This document shows positions 25,562 to 33,366 of a stretch of 33,366 nucleotides of DNA, in pieces. The stretch lies in contig JADLBW010000016.1 in assembly GCA_020847515.1 (NCBI GenBank), positions 1 to 33,366 of the forward strand. The letters run 5' to 3'. The position numbers were made by a program, and so were the translations under genes. Source of the stretch: Pirellulales bacterium. GTDB taxonomy: Bacteria > Planctomycetota > Planctomycetia > Pirellulales > Lacipirellulaceae. The notes under the pieces are model-generated. The model saw only the letters and a program-made list of their open reading frames with translations. It ran no database searches and was not told where the DNA came from. The stretch's first letter is position 1. Every line of letters starts with the position of its first letter.

Positions 25562-25969
25562 CTATCGTCGTCGCGTCGTGAATCTAAGCGTCAAATTGCC
25601 GGCGTTGGCTGCGGTAAGTTCGAGTTGCTGCGGGGAGTCCGCAAGTTCTAGCGGCGTCATTTCTTCGATTTCGCCTCGCTGAGGATCTTTCACCGCGCGT
25701 CCCGTCTTCTTCGAGGCCTGAACGGAAACGGAGTACGTGCCGGGGGGCAGCGGCTTGCGGCTGGCGATGGTGAACTGCCCGGCCTCGATGGGGCCGCCCG
25801 CGGGGGGGCCCGCGTCGCCCTCCGCTCGCAGGCTGATGGCGCCGGCGTCAATGGGGACGCCGTCGACGGTCGCCGTGCCGCTCACGGCGCCGATGGACCC
25901 ACCGCCGCACGACAGGCACGAGCCGAGTGCGAAGAAGACGGCAAGATGCGATAAGAGTCTGGGATTCAT
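25562..25969 (-). CDS. Small lipoprotein with a beta-sandwich fold
   Basis: 135 residues from the ATG at 25969; a longer frame from 26011 would place non-hydrophobic sequence before the signal. Residues 1-17 are a lipoprotein signal with lipobox L15-G-S-C18 (C21 is an alternative). The mature part starts with a glycine-rich linker and continues SGTATVDGVPIDAGAISLRA, then PPGTYSVSVQASKKTGRAV. This is the carboxypeptidase-regulatory-like beta-sandwich pattern that is very common in planctomycete lipoproteins encoded next to DUF1559 genes. It lies 45 bp after the DUF1559 gene. Specific function unknown. Confidence 0.82.
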   Translation of the reverse strand: MNPRLLSHLAVFFALGSCLSCGGGSIGAVSGTATVDGVPIDAGAISLRAEGDAGPPAGGPIEAGQFTIASRKPLPPGTYSVSVQASKKTGRAVKDPQRGEIEEMTPLELADSPQQLELTAANAGNLTLRFTTRRR

Positions 25970-26014
25970 TAGCCGACAGGGGAGTTCGCCAAGGGTGCAA
26001 TACGGGGCCAATAC

Positions 26015-27136
26015 CTACGGCAGCGAGACGACCTCCTCGCCGCGCGGCGTACCCATGGCCCGCCATGCCACCAGGTCGATGTTTTCGCTGACATTCCGCG
26101 TGCTGCCGTCGCACATACCTGTAACTACGATTCCGGGGTGCATGCTGCGGGCCGTGTGGAGCACCATGTTGAGCTGCGTAAGCGAGTCCAGGCAAGGAGC
26201 CAGCGATCCGGGAATCTTGTCTTCCGCGTCGCACCAGCGAACCGTGTCGGGCGTGGGGTCGTTGGGCAGGCGGAATTGCATGAACACGGGACCTTCGTCG
26301 TAGGCGAAGGCGCCCCGAATTGAGCAGACGCCGCCGGGGATGATTTCCGCCGTTAGCAGCGTGTTAGTCGTGCCGTCGGTGATCTGGCTGAATTTATCGC
26401 CGTGGTTGTAGCTGAACACGCCGTCGAGGCGCGGATAACGGGTGTTCTCGCGGGGCGCTTCCAGGGCGCTGGCCGTCGCAGGCGCCGTGCCCGGCGGCGT
26501 CGTGTCGGCGCAATTGCCGAAGTTGCCAGCATAGGAAATGCGTCCGTAGCCCTCGGTCAGGGCGGCGCCGGCAAAGCAGACCTTCCCGTCGTTCCAGTTG
26601 GTCTGGGTCGAGTTATCGCTCGGGCAATGAAAGGCAGGCAGCTTGGCCGAGACGACTTCCTTGATGCCGCGGGGCGGAATGGCGGTGCCGCCGGGATTCC
26701 AATTCCAGTCGATCTGCTGGGCGATGGTCCCCTGCTCCATGTAGCTGAAGATGCGGGCGGCCCATGACCACTCGGCATAGGGCGTACCGCCGCCGACGCC
26801 CTTGCCGTAGCCGTCTTCAGGCAGCATCCCGTAGCCGGGCGGCAACGAGCCCATGGCGCTGTGGTAATTCTGGCAGGCCAGGCCCACTTGCCGCGCGTTA
26901 TTGGTGCACTGCGAACGCCGGGCCGCTTCGCGGGCGGCCTGCACGGCGGGCAGCAGCAGCGCCACCAGCACGCCGATAATGGCGATGACGACCAACAGCT
27001 CAACGAGCGTGAAACCACGTAGGGGCCGAGCGAAAGGGCTAGGCTTCGCGGTCCCTATGTAGCCATCGCCGCGGCCCGACGGGTAGTGGCGCCGGCCGCG
27101 GCGAGGATGGTCATTTTCCGTGCAGCGGATACTCAT
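26015..27136 (-). CDS. DUF1559 protein with pseudopilin-like N-terminus
   Basis: 373 residues from the ATG at 27136; upstream extension is not supported, and no clear ribosome site is seen before this ATG. A basic leader of 40 residues precedes the prepilin cleavage and methylation site: G41-F42-T-L-V-E46, then a hydrophobic helix [40 protein letters not shown] is the family hallmark. The DUF1559 domain follows, ending with [20 protein letters not shown], close to the conserved H-x-G...DGS-V-R-x-V. These proteins are exported and processed like type IV pseudopilins and are present in large numbers in planctomycetes. The long leader is unusual. It is the first gene of the surface block, divergent from a XylR-like regulator. 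Confidence 0.88.
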   Translation of the reverse strand: MSIRCTENDHPRRGRRHYPSGRGDGYIGTAKPSPFARPLRGFTLVELLVVIAIIGVLVALLLPAVQAAREAARRSQCTNNARQVGLACQNYHSAMGSLPPGYGMLPEDGYGKGVGGGTPYAEWSWAARIFSYMEQGTIAQQIDWNWNPGGTAIPPRGIKEVVSAKLPAFHCPSDNSTQTNWNDGKVCFAGAALTEGYGRISYAGNFGNCADTTPPGTAPATASALEAPRENTRYPRLDGVFSYNHGDKFSQITDGTTNTLLTAEIIPGGVCSIRGAFAYDEGPVFMQFRLPNDPTPDTVRWCDAEDKIPGSLAPCLDSLTQLNMVLHTARSMHPGIVVTGMCDGSTRNVSENIDLVAWRAMGTPRGEEVVSLP

Positions 27137-27444
27137 ATTGCGACAGCCATTACCAACCAATCGGCGACACCGACGCGCCGGGAACGTTCTCGGGCGGTCT
27201 CGTGCGTGCGGGCTCTTCAGATTGTCGAAACACTGACGAGTTTGGTCCGGTTTAACGGCAATCGGCCCGCCGCGAACGTGTTGAACTTTACTGCTTGCAC
27301 CAGCGTCGCCAGTCCAGTAAGGTCGAGAATACTGTCGCTCTAGGCGATGGCACAATATTTTTTTGCGTCCAGGTCTTTTCATTTTTTTGCCGCGGCCGCC
27401 AGCTCGTCGCAGCGGCTTATGCGTGCTGGCCCGGAGGTCGCCGG
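27137..27444. other. Divergent intergenic region with A/T tracts
   Basis: 308 bp between the DUF1559 gene and the XylR-like regulator. A short palindrome GAACGTTC lies at 27182-27189. Near 27355-27395 two 7-base T runs on the plus strand (27357-27363 and 27385-27391), with a shorter TTTT between them, mirror two A tracts on the other strand (GCAAAAAAAT, twice), which could curve DNA or act as a promoter-enhancing element. No convincing -35/-10 pair was found on either strand. Confidence 0.4.
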
Positions 27445-28614
27445 ATGCGAAGTCGCGTACCCCACGTCGCCCTGATTATCGAAACCTCGATGGCATACGG
27501 CCGGGGCCTGCTGCGCGGGATCGCCCGCTACGTGACCGAGCACGGCCCGTGGTCGATCTATGTCGATCAGCGAAGCCTCAACGATCCGCCCCCGGCCTGG
27601 CTGCAGGATTGGAACGGCCATGGCGTCATCATGCGGGCCCAGACTCGACGGCTGGCCCGGGTCGTCGCCGATCTGCAAACCCCGGCGGTCGACACTCTGC
27701 ATCAATTTGCTGAGTTAAGCGCGCCGTTGGTCATTCCCGATCATCGAGCCGTCGCCGCCGCGGCGGCTGAACACCTCCTCGAACGCCATTTCCGGCATTT
27801 CGCCTTTGTCGGGGTCGAGCGGGCCTACTGGTCGAAAGCCCGGCGGGACGCCCTGATTGAAATCCTGCGCCACGCCGGCTTTCCCTGCCACGTGTATTCG
27901 CCTCTGTCGCGGCGGCGATTCGCCGATAGCTGGGAAGGCAGCCAGCAGGACCTGGCCGAGTGGCTGAGCGACTTGCCCAAGCCGCTGGGCGTCGTGGCCG
28001 CGCATGATTTGCGCGCCCTGTGCGTCCTGGACGCCTGCCGCCGCGGCGGGCTGGCCGTTCCTGAACAGGTGGCCGTCGTCGGCGTCGACAATGACGAGCC
28101 CCTCTGTTCGCTGGGCGATCCGCCGCTAACGAGCATTGTGCTAGATCATGAGCTGATCGGGTATCAGGCGGCGGGGCTGCTGGATCGCATGATGCAGGGG
28201 AAAAAGCCGCCCAAGAAGCCGGTCACCGTCAAGCCCCGCGGCGTGGCGCCGCGGCGCTCGACCGATTTCGTCGCAGTCGACGATCAATTGACCGCGTCCG
28301 CAGTGCGGTTCATTCACGAATACGCTTGCCACGGCATGGACGTGCCGGACGTGGCGCGCCACTGCGGCGTCTCACGTCGCACGCTGGAGCGAACGTTCTC
28401 GCAATTTCTGGGCATGTCGCCGCACGATCAGATCGTGCGGACCAAGGTCGCCCGCGCCAAGCAACTGCTTGCCGAAAGCGACTACCCGCTCGACGTCGTC
28501 GCGGCCAAGAGCGGCTTGGCTCATGCGGCCTACCTCAACGTCTTATTCAAGCGCGAGGTCGGCCAAACGCCGGGCGAATACCGGCGCTCGTCGGTCGGCG
28601 GCATGCATCCCTGA
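27445..28614 (+). CDS. XylR-like AraC-family regulator with LacI-type sensor domain
   Basis: 389 residues from the ATG at 27445, with GGAGG seven bases upstream (27433-27437); a longer frame is not needed. The N-terminal two-thirds are a periplasmic-binding-protein (LacI/GalR) fold: [20 protein letters not shown] at the start, then [20 protein letters not shown] and [15 protein letters not shown], the sugar-sensing region. Residues about 302-383 carry an AraC-type pair of helix-turn-helices ([19 protein letters not shown], ending PGEYRR). XylR-like proteins activate sugar-uptake or carbohydrate-degradation genes when their ligand binds. It is divergent from the DUF1559/PEP-CTERM block, so it may control it. 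The ligand is unknown. Confidence 0.9.
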   Translation: MRSRVPHVALIIETSMAYGRGLLRGIARYVTEHGPWSIYVDQRSLNDPPPAWLQDWNGHGVIMRAQTRRLARVVADLQTPAVDTLHQFAELSAPLVIPDHRAVAAAAAEHLLERHFRHFAFVGVERAYWSKARRDALIEILRHAGFPCHVYSPLSRRRFADSWEGSQQDLAEWLSDLPKPLGVVAAHDLRALCVLDACRRGGLAVPEQVAVVGVDNDEPLCSLGDPPLTSIVLDHELIGYQAAGLLDRMMQGKKPPKKPVTVKPRGVAPRRSTDFVAVDDQLTASAVRFIHEYACHGMDVPDVARHCGVSRRTLERTFSQFLGMSPHDQIVRTKVARAKQLLAESDYPLDVVAAKSGLAHAAYLNVLFKREVGQTPGEYRRSSVGGMHP

Positions 28615-28687
28615 GCGGTTCTTCCTAGCTCGGGCGGCATCGCGCAGATCCGCCCGCAGCTCTTGTGCTTGATTGATGCGATCAGCC

Positions 28688-29293
28688 ATGCGTGTCGGCG
28701 TCTTTGGCGGCAGCTTCGACCCGGTGCATCTGGGCCACTTGCAGTTGGCTGAGTTCTGCCGCGCGCACGCCCGACTCGATCGGGTTGAATTCGTTCCGGC
28801 GGCCCGCCAGCCCCTAAAAGCGGAAGGCCCGATCGCCTCCGACGACGATCGCGCGGCGATGTTGTTCCTGGCGATGAGCGGCCAGCCCGACTTTCGTCTA
28901 TCGACCATGGAAATCGATCGGGGCGGCGTGAGCTACACGGCCGACACGTTACGGCAATTCAGTAGGCAGCGGCCCGGCGCGGAGTTGTTTTTTCTCATGG
29001 GCGCCGACTCGTTGGCGGAGTTCGCCAAGTGGCGCCAGCCCGAGGTGATCTGCCAACTGGCGACGCCGCTGGTGGTGCGGCGGCCCGGGGCGGCGGCCCC
29101 TGATTTCGCGGCGCTCAGGCCGCTTGTCTCGCCCGACAGGTTCGACCAGATCGTGCTAGCGCAGATAGAGATGCCGCCCACGCCGATTAGCAGCACGCAA
29201 ATCCGGGCGCTAATCGCCAGCGGCGGCCCGTGGCGGGCGATGGTCCCGCCAGCGGTGGCGGACTACATCGATGAGCACCGGCTTTACCGTTGA
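28688..29293 (+). CDS. nadD: Nicotinate-nucleotide adenylyltransferase
   Basis: 201 residues starting at the ATG at 28688, matching the usual MRVGVFGGSFDPVHLGH opening; upstream in-frame TTG/ATG at 28673 and 28676 would add five residues that the family lacks. The nucleotidyl-transferase motif GGSFDPVHLGH sits at residues 7-17 and the second motif, ISSTQIRA, near 172-179 in TPISSTQIR. MGADSLAEF is the middle substrate-binding motif. It makes nicotinate adenine dinucleotide from nicotinate mononucleotide and ATP, a step of NAD synthesis. The length is normal. There is no ribosome site and it lies 73 bp after the regulator. Neighbours do not suggest a special role. Confidence 0.94.
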   Translation: MRVGVFGGSFDPVHLGHLQLAEFCRAHARLDRVEFVPAARQPLKAEGPIASDDDRAAMLFLAMSGQPDFRLSTMEIDRGGVSYTADTLRQFSRQRPGAELFFLMGADSLAEFAKWRQPEVICQLATPLVVRRPGAAAPDFAALRPLVSPDRFDQIVLAQIEMPPTPISSTQIRALIASGGPWRAMVPPAVADYIDEHRLYR

Positions 29294-29328
29294 ACGGCCG
29301 CCCTGCCGGCGGGACCGGGCGCCAGCGC

Positions 29329-29589
29329 TCAGGCCGCCTTGGTGAGCTGTAACACCCTGGCCAGCGGCGTCGAGACGGGTAACCGCCACAGGCCAGTTTC
29401 CGATCGCAGTGCGTCGGCAACGTCATTGAGTTGCTCCTGCGGCGACTGCGTGACGTCGAGCAGCAGCCACTTGCGGCCCCCGAACGCGCAGTGGCCGCCG
29501 CCAGCGCCGTCGAGATACTCTTCGCGGATCTGGTAGTCGAGCCGGCGGGCAAGGTCCGTCGCTTCTGCTAGCAGTTGTGCGGTGTGCAT
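29329..29589 (-). CDS. Conserved small hypothetical protein
   Basis: 86 residues from the ATG at 29589; a longer frame to 29670 has a composition of a shadow. Sequence: helical start (AQLLAEATDLARRLDYQIRE), then EYLDGAGGGHCAFGGRKWLL, LDVTQSPQEQLNDVADALRS and a hydrophobic end. A CxFGG-K-WLLLD core with a single cysteine recalls small cytosolic planctomycete proteins, but no named domain can be given. It is convergent with nadD, 35 bp apart. Function unknown. Confidence 0.65.
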   Translation of the reverse strand: MHTAQLLAEATDLARRLDYQIREEYLDGAGGGHCAFGGRKWLLLDVTQSPQEQLNDVADALRSETGLWRLPVSTPLARVLQLTKAA

Positions 29590-29887
29590 AGGCTGGTTCA
29601 AGGCCGGCGGCGGCTGGCGGGTTGTTAGCCGGCATCGCCTTCGATGCCGCGTCTCTGGCGGCTGCGCCACGACCGCAGATGAAAAAAGCGCGCGGATTGT
29701 ATCGCGATGCGTTTGAGTCGCCCAGCGGAGTTCGACGATACAGCTACACGGGCGGCAACATGTTTATTGGCAACGCGTTAAGGCCAGGCGGCCAGCGAAA
29801 CGACCGCGATTGGTCAAGCTGCGGCGAATAGCCTGCCCGCGGCGAATGCACGCGGCAAGGCAAGTTCGCACGAGTTATCCAGACGAA

Positions 29888-30712
29888 ATGGCAACAGCAT
29901 CGAAGTCGGGCGAGGCGGAACTGGCGGCGCTGAGGCAGCAACTCCTTCGCGCGCAACGAATGGCCGCCTTGGGCGAGCTCGTCGGCACGACGACGCACGA
30001 ATTCAACAACGTGCTGACGACGATCTTGAATTACGCAAAGCTCGGGCTGCGCAACAAGGATGAAGCCACCCGCGACAAGGCGTTCGATCGCATCCTCTCA
30101 GCCGCGCTGCGGGCGGAGAAGATTACCAACAGCGTGCTGGGGATGGCCCGCAACCGCAGCGACGAGTTCGCCCCCACCGAACTGGAACCACTCGTCGAGC
30201 AGACGCTGACGCTGCTGGAACGCGAGATGCAGAAGTACCGCATCGCAATTCGCAAGGAATTTCAACCCGCGCCGCCGGCGCGGGCCGTCGGCAATCAGAT
30301 TCAACAGGTCCTGCTCAACCTCATGACCAACGCCCGGCAGGCCATGGCCGGCGGCGGCGAATTGCTGGTGCGGGTGCACCACGACGAGGCGGCGAATTTG
30401 ATCGACATTACGGTGCGCGACCCGGGTTGCGGCATCCCGCGCGAGCATCTGCCGAAGATCTTCGAGCGGTTCTTCACCACCAAGAGCGGCCCGGACGCCA
30501 CGGGCAAGGGAGGCGCGGGGGTAGGCCTGGCGATGTGTCGCGACATCGTCGAAGCGCACCAGGGCCGAATCCGCGTCGAGAGCGCCGTCGGCAAGGGAAC
30601 CGCCTTTACGGTTCGGCTGCCGGTATGGCAGACGCCCGAGCCAGCGGCCGGAGCGGCGGCAATTACGCCGTTAGGGGCGCCCGGCTTACCGAGCCAGTCG
30701 CCCCTCTATTGA
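29888..30712 (+). CDS. Soluble sensor histidine kinase
   Basis: 274 residues from the ATG at 29888; the longer frame from 29810 lacks support. No membrane segment or sensor domain is present, only a short coiled start (AELAALRQQLLRAQRM). The dimerisation/phosphoacceptor helix has H37 in TTTHEFNNVLTTI. The ATPase domain shows the N box (N148 in NLMTNARQAM), G1 (D178-PGCGIP), F box (FERFFTTK) and G2 (GKGGAGVGL, 207-214). This is the NtrB-like HisKA plus HATPase pattern. No response regulator lies nearby, so it is an orphan. The C-terminus after RLPVWQ is a 25-residue proline- and alanine-rich tail that ends with Tyr and a stop lying in the inverted-repeat element. Confidence 0.9.
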   Translation: MATASKSGEAELAALRQQLLRAQRMAALGELVGTTTHEFNNVLTTILNYAKLGLRNKDEATRDKAFDRILSAALRAEKITNSVLGMARNRSDEFAPTELEPLVEQTLTLLEREMQKYRIAIRKEFQPAPPARAVGNQIQQVLLNLMTNARQAMAGGGELLVRVHHDEAANLIDITVRDPGCGIPREHLPKIFERFFTTKSGPDATGKGGAGVGLAMCRDIVEAHQGRIRVESAVGKGTAFTVRLPVWQTPEPAAGAAAITPLGAPGLPSQSPLY

Positions 30713-30870
30713 TTTATGCGCCGGTAATGAACTCGTTGTAGATTTGGCTATTGGCTATTGGCTATCGGCTATTGGCTATTGGCTAGCGGCCAGAATTAGG
30801 CCTTTTCCCTCTGGCCGTCGGCCGATAGCCGATAGCCAGGCACGGTTCGTTAGTCGCGCAGTTCTCAATA
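30707..30870 (+). repeat. MITE-like inverted-repeat element, copy B (164 bp)
   Basis: Second copy of the element seen at 20085-20227, on the opposite strand but in the same orientation relative to its upstream gene: both genes end TAT-TGA at the element edge. It is 21 bp longer, exactly three 7-bp units. One arm has six GGCTATT-type units (copy A: two), the other has two (copy A: three). Terminal inverted repeats, the CGGCCAGA / TCTGGCCG centre, and the T-rich loop are all shared. Confidence 0.8.
30746..30787 (+). repeat. Six tandem GGCTATT-type heptamers
   Basis: Unit order is GGCTATT, GGCTATT, GGCTATC, GGCTATT, GGCTATT, GGCTAGC (42 bp). It is the left arm of the inverted-repeat element copy B and accounts for most of the length difference to copy A. 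Confidence 0.85.
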
Positions 30871-30932
30871 AGGCTGCCGCGCCCGGGACTCGCCAGCGCC
30901 AGCGGTGCGACGCCGACGCGCCAGGACGATCC

Positions 30933-31706
30933 CTATTGCTGCGGAGCGCCCAGCACGGGTTGGGCGCCCAACCGCGACTGGATATTCGCCAGGATTTCCT
31001 GCTCCAAGGCCGGATCGCGCCCGATGAAGATCCAGCTACCCGAGAGCCGGGTGCGGCTGCCCTGATTGGCCGGGTTGCTCGGCAGCGACGAATCGTTGCG
31101 GAACACGGCCGCGCCAGCGGTAGCGTTCTCCGGCTGCGGCAGGTCCTCGAGATCCTTTTCGACGGTGACGTCGACCAGGTACCCCGTAGCGTCGGGGATG
31201 ACCCGCACCGTGCCGCGGCGGCGAATCGTTTGAAATGTGCTTTCCCAGCGATTGTAGCGGCCGACCGAATCGAGGCGGTGAGGTTCCAAGACGGTGGCGC
31301 CAATGAGCGGGTAAGAATCGAGTCGGCCTTCGGTGAGGATGTCGCCGACGAGCTGCACCTGGCGCTCCCGCTGGATGCGGAAGTAGTCGTCGAAGGCGTC
31401 GACGATTTGTTCCCACGTCCAGTCGCGATTGGCGACCGGCACGTGGAGCTGGCTGGCGACCGGCGCCTCGCCGCCTGCGGGCGGAACGCCCAGCGGTAGC
31501 TGGGCGTTAGGGTCGAAAGCGAACGGATCGACTAGGACGCCCTGACCGCTGGGAGCGGGCGGCGCTGCGAACAGCGCCGAAGGGGACGCCGGCGCCAGCG
31601 CCGGCTGCACGACCTCTATGGGCTGGCAGCCCGCCGCCATGCCGGCGCAGCACAGAATCAGCCAAGCGCAGCGGCGATGCCCGGGCTGAAGGCGCGCAGA
31701 GGACAA
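30933..31706 (-). CDS. Lipoprotein of unknown function
   Basis: 257 residues. A TTG at 31706 with GGAG six bases upstream is the best start; no suitable ATG lies before the lipoprotein signal, and the longer frame to 31871 has shadow-like composition. The signal ends CAWLILCCAGMAAGC, with C27 as the likely lipidated residue. After a proline-rich linker (APSGQGVLVDPFAFDP), a folded part has NRDWTWEQIVDAFDDYFRIQ, VRVIPDATGYLVDVTVEKDL and WIFIGRDPALEQEILANIQS. No domain is recognised. It is conserved in type with other planctomycete lipoproteins of this size. The TTG start is inferred from the ribosome site. Confidence 0.7.
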   Translation of the reverse strand: MSSARLQPGHRRCAWLILCCAGMAAGCQPIEVVQPALAPASPSALFAAPPAPSGQGVLVDPFAFDPNAQLPLGVPPAGGEAPVASQLHVPVANRDWTWEQIVDAFDDYFRIQRERQVQLVGDILTEGRLDSYPLIGATVLEPHRLDSVGRYNRWESTFQTIRRRGTVRVIPDATGYLVDVTVEKDLEDLPQPENATAGAAVFRNDSSLPSNPANQGSRTRLSGSWIFIGRDPALEQEILANIQSRLGAQPVLGAPQQ

Positions 31707-32039
31707 GCGGAACTCCGTTCCCAGGATGCGGCGAGTCGGACCAGACAATAGTCGCGGCGGATCATCGTGAAAGCGGCCGCCCAAAGCAAGAGCGCCAGTG
31801 CAGGAGTTGCTATCATCGTCGAGGCATCCACTCGCCTCGCCGCCTGGCTCGGGCGCCGCCGGGCGCTGCACACCGTTATTTCGGCTGTGCGGGATCGTCG
31901 CCCGGTACGTTTCGAACCGCGAGCCGCGGGCGCCTTGCTAGCGGGCGGTTCGATATGGGCGATCGGCCGTCGGCCAATGCCTGAGACTACGATCTGGGTA
32001 GGGCTGCGGCTGCTGGAGGGGCTGCGGCGCGAGCAGCGG
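31707..32039. other. Gap without a gene
   Basis: 333 bp between the lipoprotein and the next gene. Weak open frames on both strands have no domain and no ribosome site. A short GGCCGTCGGCC stretch near 31966 recalls the inverted-repeat element but nothing else of it is present. Confidence 0.5.
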
Positions 32040-32729
32040 TTAATAGTCGCTCTCAATTCCCAGGCGCATCTTTAGCTGCTCGAACTGCTGAATATACTCG
32101 TCGTTGGTGGAATGGACGTGCTCGGCCTCGGTAATGAAGCGCATATCGTCGCGGCAAGGGAGGTCGGCTTCGGCGAGGATCCGCTCGTAGTCGCGCAGGT
32201 CGCGCCCGTACACGATCAGCAGCTTATGCTCGTCGAACTGCACCTCCTGCGGGGCGGCCGGGTTCAGCACGGCGATGCCCGTGCAGCCGTCGTTCACGAG
32301 CATGTCTTCGAAGTCCCACAGGACGCTCTGCAGGATCGGCATGTCGATGTGCTCGCGGTACAGATCCTGGTGCCCGCTGGCGGCGTAGTTGTGGCTGGTT
32401 TCCAGCACGACGTCGACGACCGGCCCGAGCGGATCGAGCAACTCCATGAAGGTGTCGAACAGCCGCTCGCGCGACGCGGCGGCCATCAGCACGGGCACGT
32501 TCCGCTTGGTCGATTCGTCGCGATAGTGGTCGCGACGGTAGCCGCACGAGGGAACTACGTCGAGCGAATACGACGGACGCACGGCGTCGGTGAGGATGAA
32601 GCTGCCGTAGCGAGCGACGTTTAAGTGCGCTTCGAGCTGCTCTTCGCTGAGCGTCTCAAAGCTGCTGTCGCGCACCGGCGCCAGGTCCTCTTGATAGACA
32701 TTGCGGAAGAACTTCTTGAGAAAGCCCAT
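32040..32729 (-). CDS. Conserved hypothetical protein
   Basis: 229 residues with an ATG start at 32729. The N-terminus is MGFLKKFFRNVYQEDLAPVR, then GSFILTDAVRPSYSLDVVPS, a long acidic region with PVVDVVLETSHNYAASG, DMPILQSVLWDFEDMLVNDG and VQFDEHKLLIVYGRDLRDYE. No signal peptide or membrane helix is seen, so it is cytosolic. The composition, even codon use and length indicate a real gene, probably of a planctomycete-specific family. Function unknown. The gene stands alone, with non-coding gaps on both sides. Confidence 0.78.
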   Translation of the reverse strand: MGFLKKFFRNVYQEDLAPVRDSSFETLSEEQLEAHLNVARYGSFILTDAVRPSYSLDVVPSCGYRRDHYRDESTKRNVPVLMAAASRERLFDTFMELLDPLGPVVDVVLETSHNYAASGHQDLYREHIDMPILQSVLWDFEDMLVNDGCTGIAVLNPAAPQEVQFDEHKLLIVYGRDLRDYERILAEADLPCRDDMRFITEAEHVHSTNDEYIQQFEQLKMRLGIESDY

Positions 32730-33156
32730 CGGGTACTCACGGCTGGGTCAAAGCAGTGAATTTCAGCGCAGGTAGTTCGCATGGCGGGGAGCCGTTGCTG
32801 GCCGACGGACGTGGCGAGACGCCGGGGAGACGTCAGCGGCGCCTGCATCGCGGGCCGGGCGGAAAACATGCGCCGCGGCCTAATGCATGCGCTCAACTTC
32901 TATCTAAGCGTAGGTCACGGGCAGAAGCGCCAAACCGCGCCGGGCGAGCCGCAGCGACGTTTGCCCGCCCGGCCCAGTCGTGCAATCGATAAGATCGGAC
33001 TGGCGCTGACGACGCCGCGGCAAGCGTTGACGTCGGCGCACCCTGCCTCCCAGGGAGGGCGGTCGTGGACGCCGCGGCGAAGACGAAATCCGCTTGAGGA
33101 CGGCGGCGGCGAGGTTTCCCCGACGTCACAGGCAGCAGCGCGCGACGCGCGGCCGA
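32730..33156. other. Gap without a gene
   Basis: 427 bp between the hypothetical gene and the partial gene at the window end. Only short open frames rich in Arg and Ala, typical of shadows in GC-rich DNA, are seen on both strands. No hairpin or promoter was recognised. Confidence 0.5.
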
Positions 33157-33366
33157 TCATTCCCCGTCGTGGCGGCAGCGGAGGAGCGCTGATATGGACA
33201 TGGCCGTACCCCATGTCTGGTGGTAGTCGTAAAGCGGATAGTCCCACCAACTGCCGTCAGTTTCCTGGAGCGGCATCAGAATGCGCGCCAAATGGTCCTG
33301 AAAGTACGGTCGATCCGCTTTCGGCAATAGCTCGATGCACATGGCGGCGTAGTAGTGGCCGTAATA
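33157..33366 (-). CDS. C-terminus of a terpenoid-cyclase-fold (prenyltransferase/squalene cyclase repeat) protein
   Basis: The last 69 residues of a longer protein whose start lies beyond the window. Visible sequence: YYGHYYAAMCIELLPKADRP, YFQDHLARILMPLQETDGSW and WDYPLYDYHQTWGTAMSISA. Q-E-x-D-G-S-W is the QW repeat motif of the alpha/alpha-6 barrel shared by squalene-hopene cyclases and prenyltransferase-type repeats, and HQTWGTAM is the usual helix after it. Secreted planctomycete proteins with this repeat are common, and often lack the cyclase catalytic aspartates, so no enzyme function is assigned from this fragment. Confidence 0.75.
   Translation of the reverse strand, partial: YYGHYYAAMCIELLPKADRPYFQDHLARILMPLQETDGSWWDYPLYDYHQTWGTAMSISALLRCRHDGE

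Noticed and set aside
30713..30932. CRISPR array suggested by short tandem units
   Set aside because: Units are contiguous heptamers without spacers; they form part of an inverted-repeat element and no cas genes are present.
31960..31990. GGCCGTCGGCC-like stretch resembling the centre of the inverted-repeat element
   Set aside because: Only about 20 bases match, ends and heptamers are missing, and such GGCC strings are frequent in this DNA.
31658..32056. Minus-strand frame of 132 codons
   Set aside because: Arg/Ser/Pro-rich shadow with no family match; overlaps the lipoprotein start.

Overview
The window is GC-rich DNA from a planctomycete, most likely a member of the Pirellulales. The evidence is a pseudopilin-like DUF1559 protein, dockerin plus PEP-CTERM secreted proteins, a Planctomycetes/Verrucomicrobia-type dehydrogenase with HEAT repeats and a C-terminal cytochrome c domain, paired sulfatases and a XylR-type AraC regulator. 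All names come from reading the sequence and recalling protein families; no database search was run.

Layout. (1) 1-5337, minus strand: a compact Bat (aerotolerance-type) operon read leftwards, MoxR ATPase, DUF58 protein, DUF4381 protein, BatA, BatB, a TPR protein (BatC-like) and BatD (cut by the window edge). Four junctions are ATGA stop-start overlaps. (2) 5418-8582: two tandem paralogous secreted sulfatases. (3) 8583-10431: a decayed region around a CAT-anticodon tRNA. It holds a broken AlpA-type excisionase, a broken tyrosine recombinase and, on the other side of the tRNA, a fragment of a second type of recombinase. (4) 10432-14274: an arsenic resistance cluster, with arsR divergent from arsC-acr3-arsM and followed by a convergent methyltransferase and rhodanese pair.

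(5) 14440-27136, minus strand: a large surface/export locus. It encodes a DUF1559 pseudopilin-like protein, a small lipoprotein, two dockerin/PEP-CTERM proteins, a ceramidase-like PEP-CTERM protein, and a giant protein of about 1801 residues. The giant joins a ceramidase-like domain to a membrane-bound-type dehydrogenase propeller, HEAT repeats and a c-type cytochrome. A XylR-like regulator (27445-28614) is divergent from this block and may control it. (6) 28688-33366: nadD, conserved hypothetical proteins, a soluble histidine kinase, a lipoprotein and the C-terminus of a terpenoid-cyclase-fold protein.

The two observations most worth following up are these. First, a MITE-like element occurs in two copies (20085-20227 and 30707-30870). 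It has inverted termini, a variable number of 7-bp units in its arms, and provides the stop codon of the neighbouring gene in both copies. Second, ceramidase-like domains occur side by side in two architectures, one fused to a redox/cytochrome chain and one in a protein with a PEP-CTERM sorting signal.
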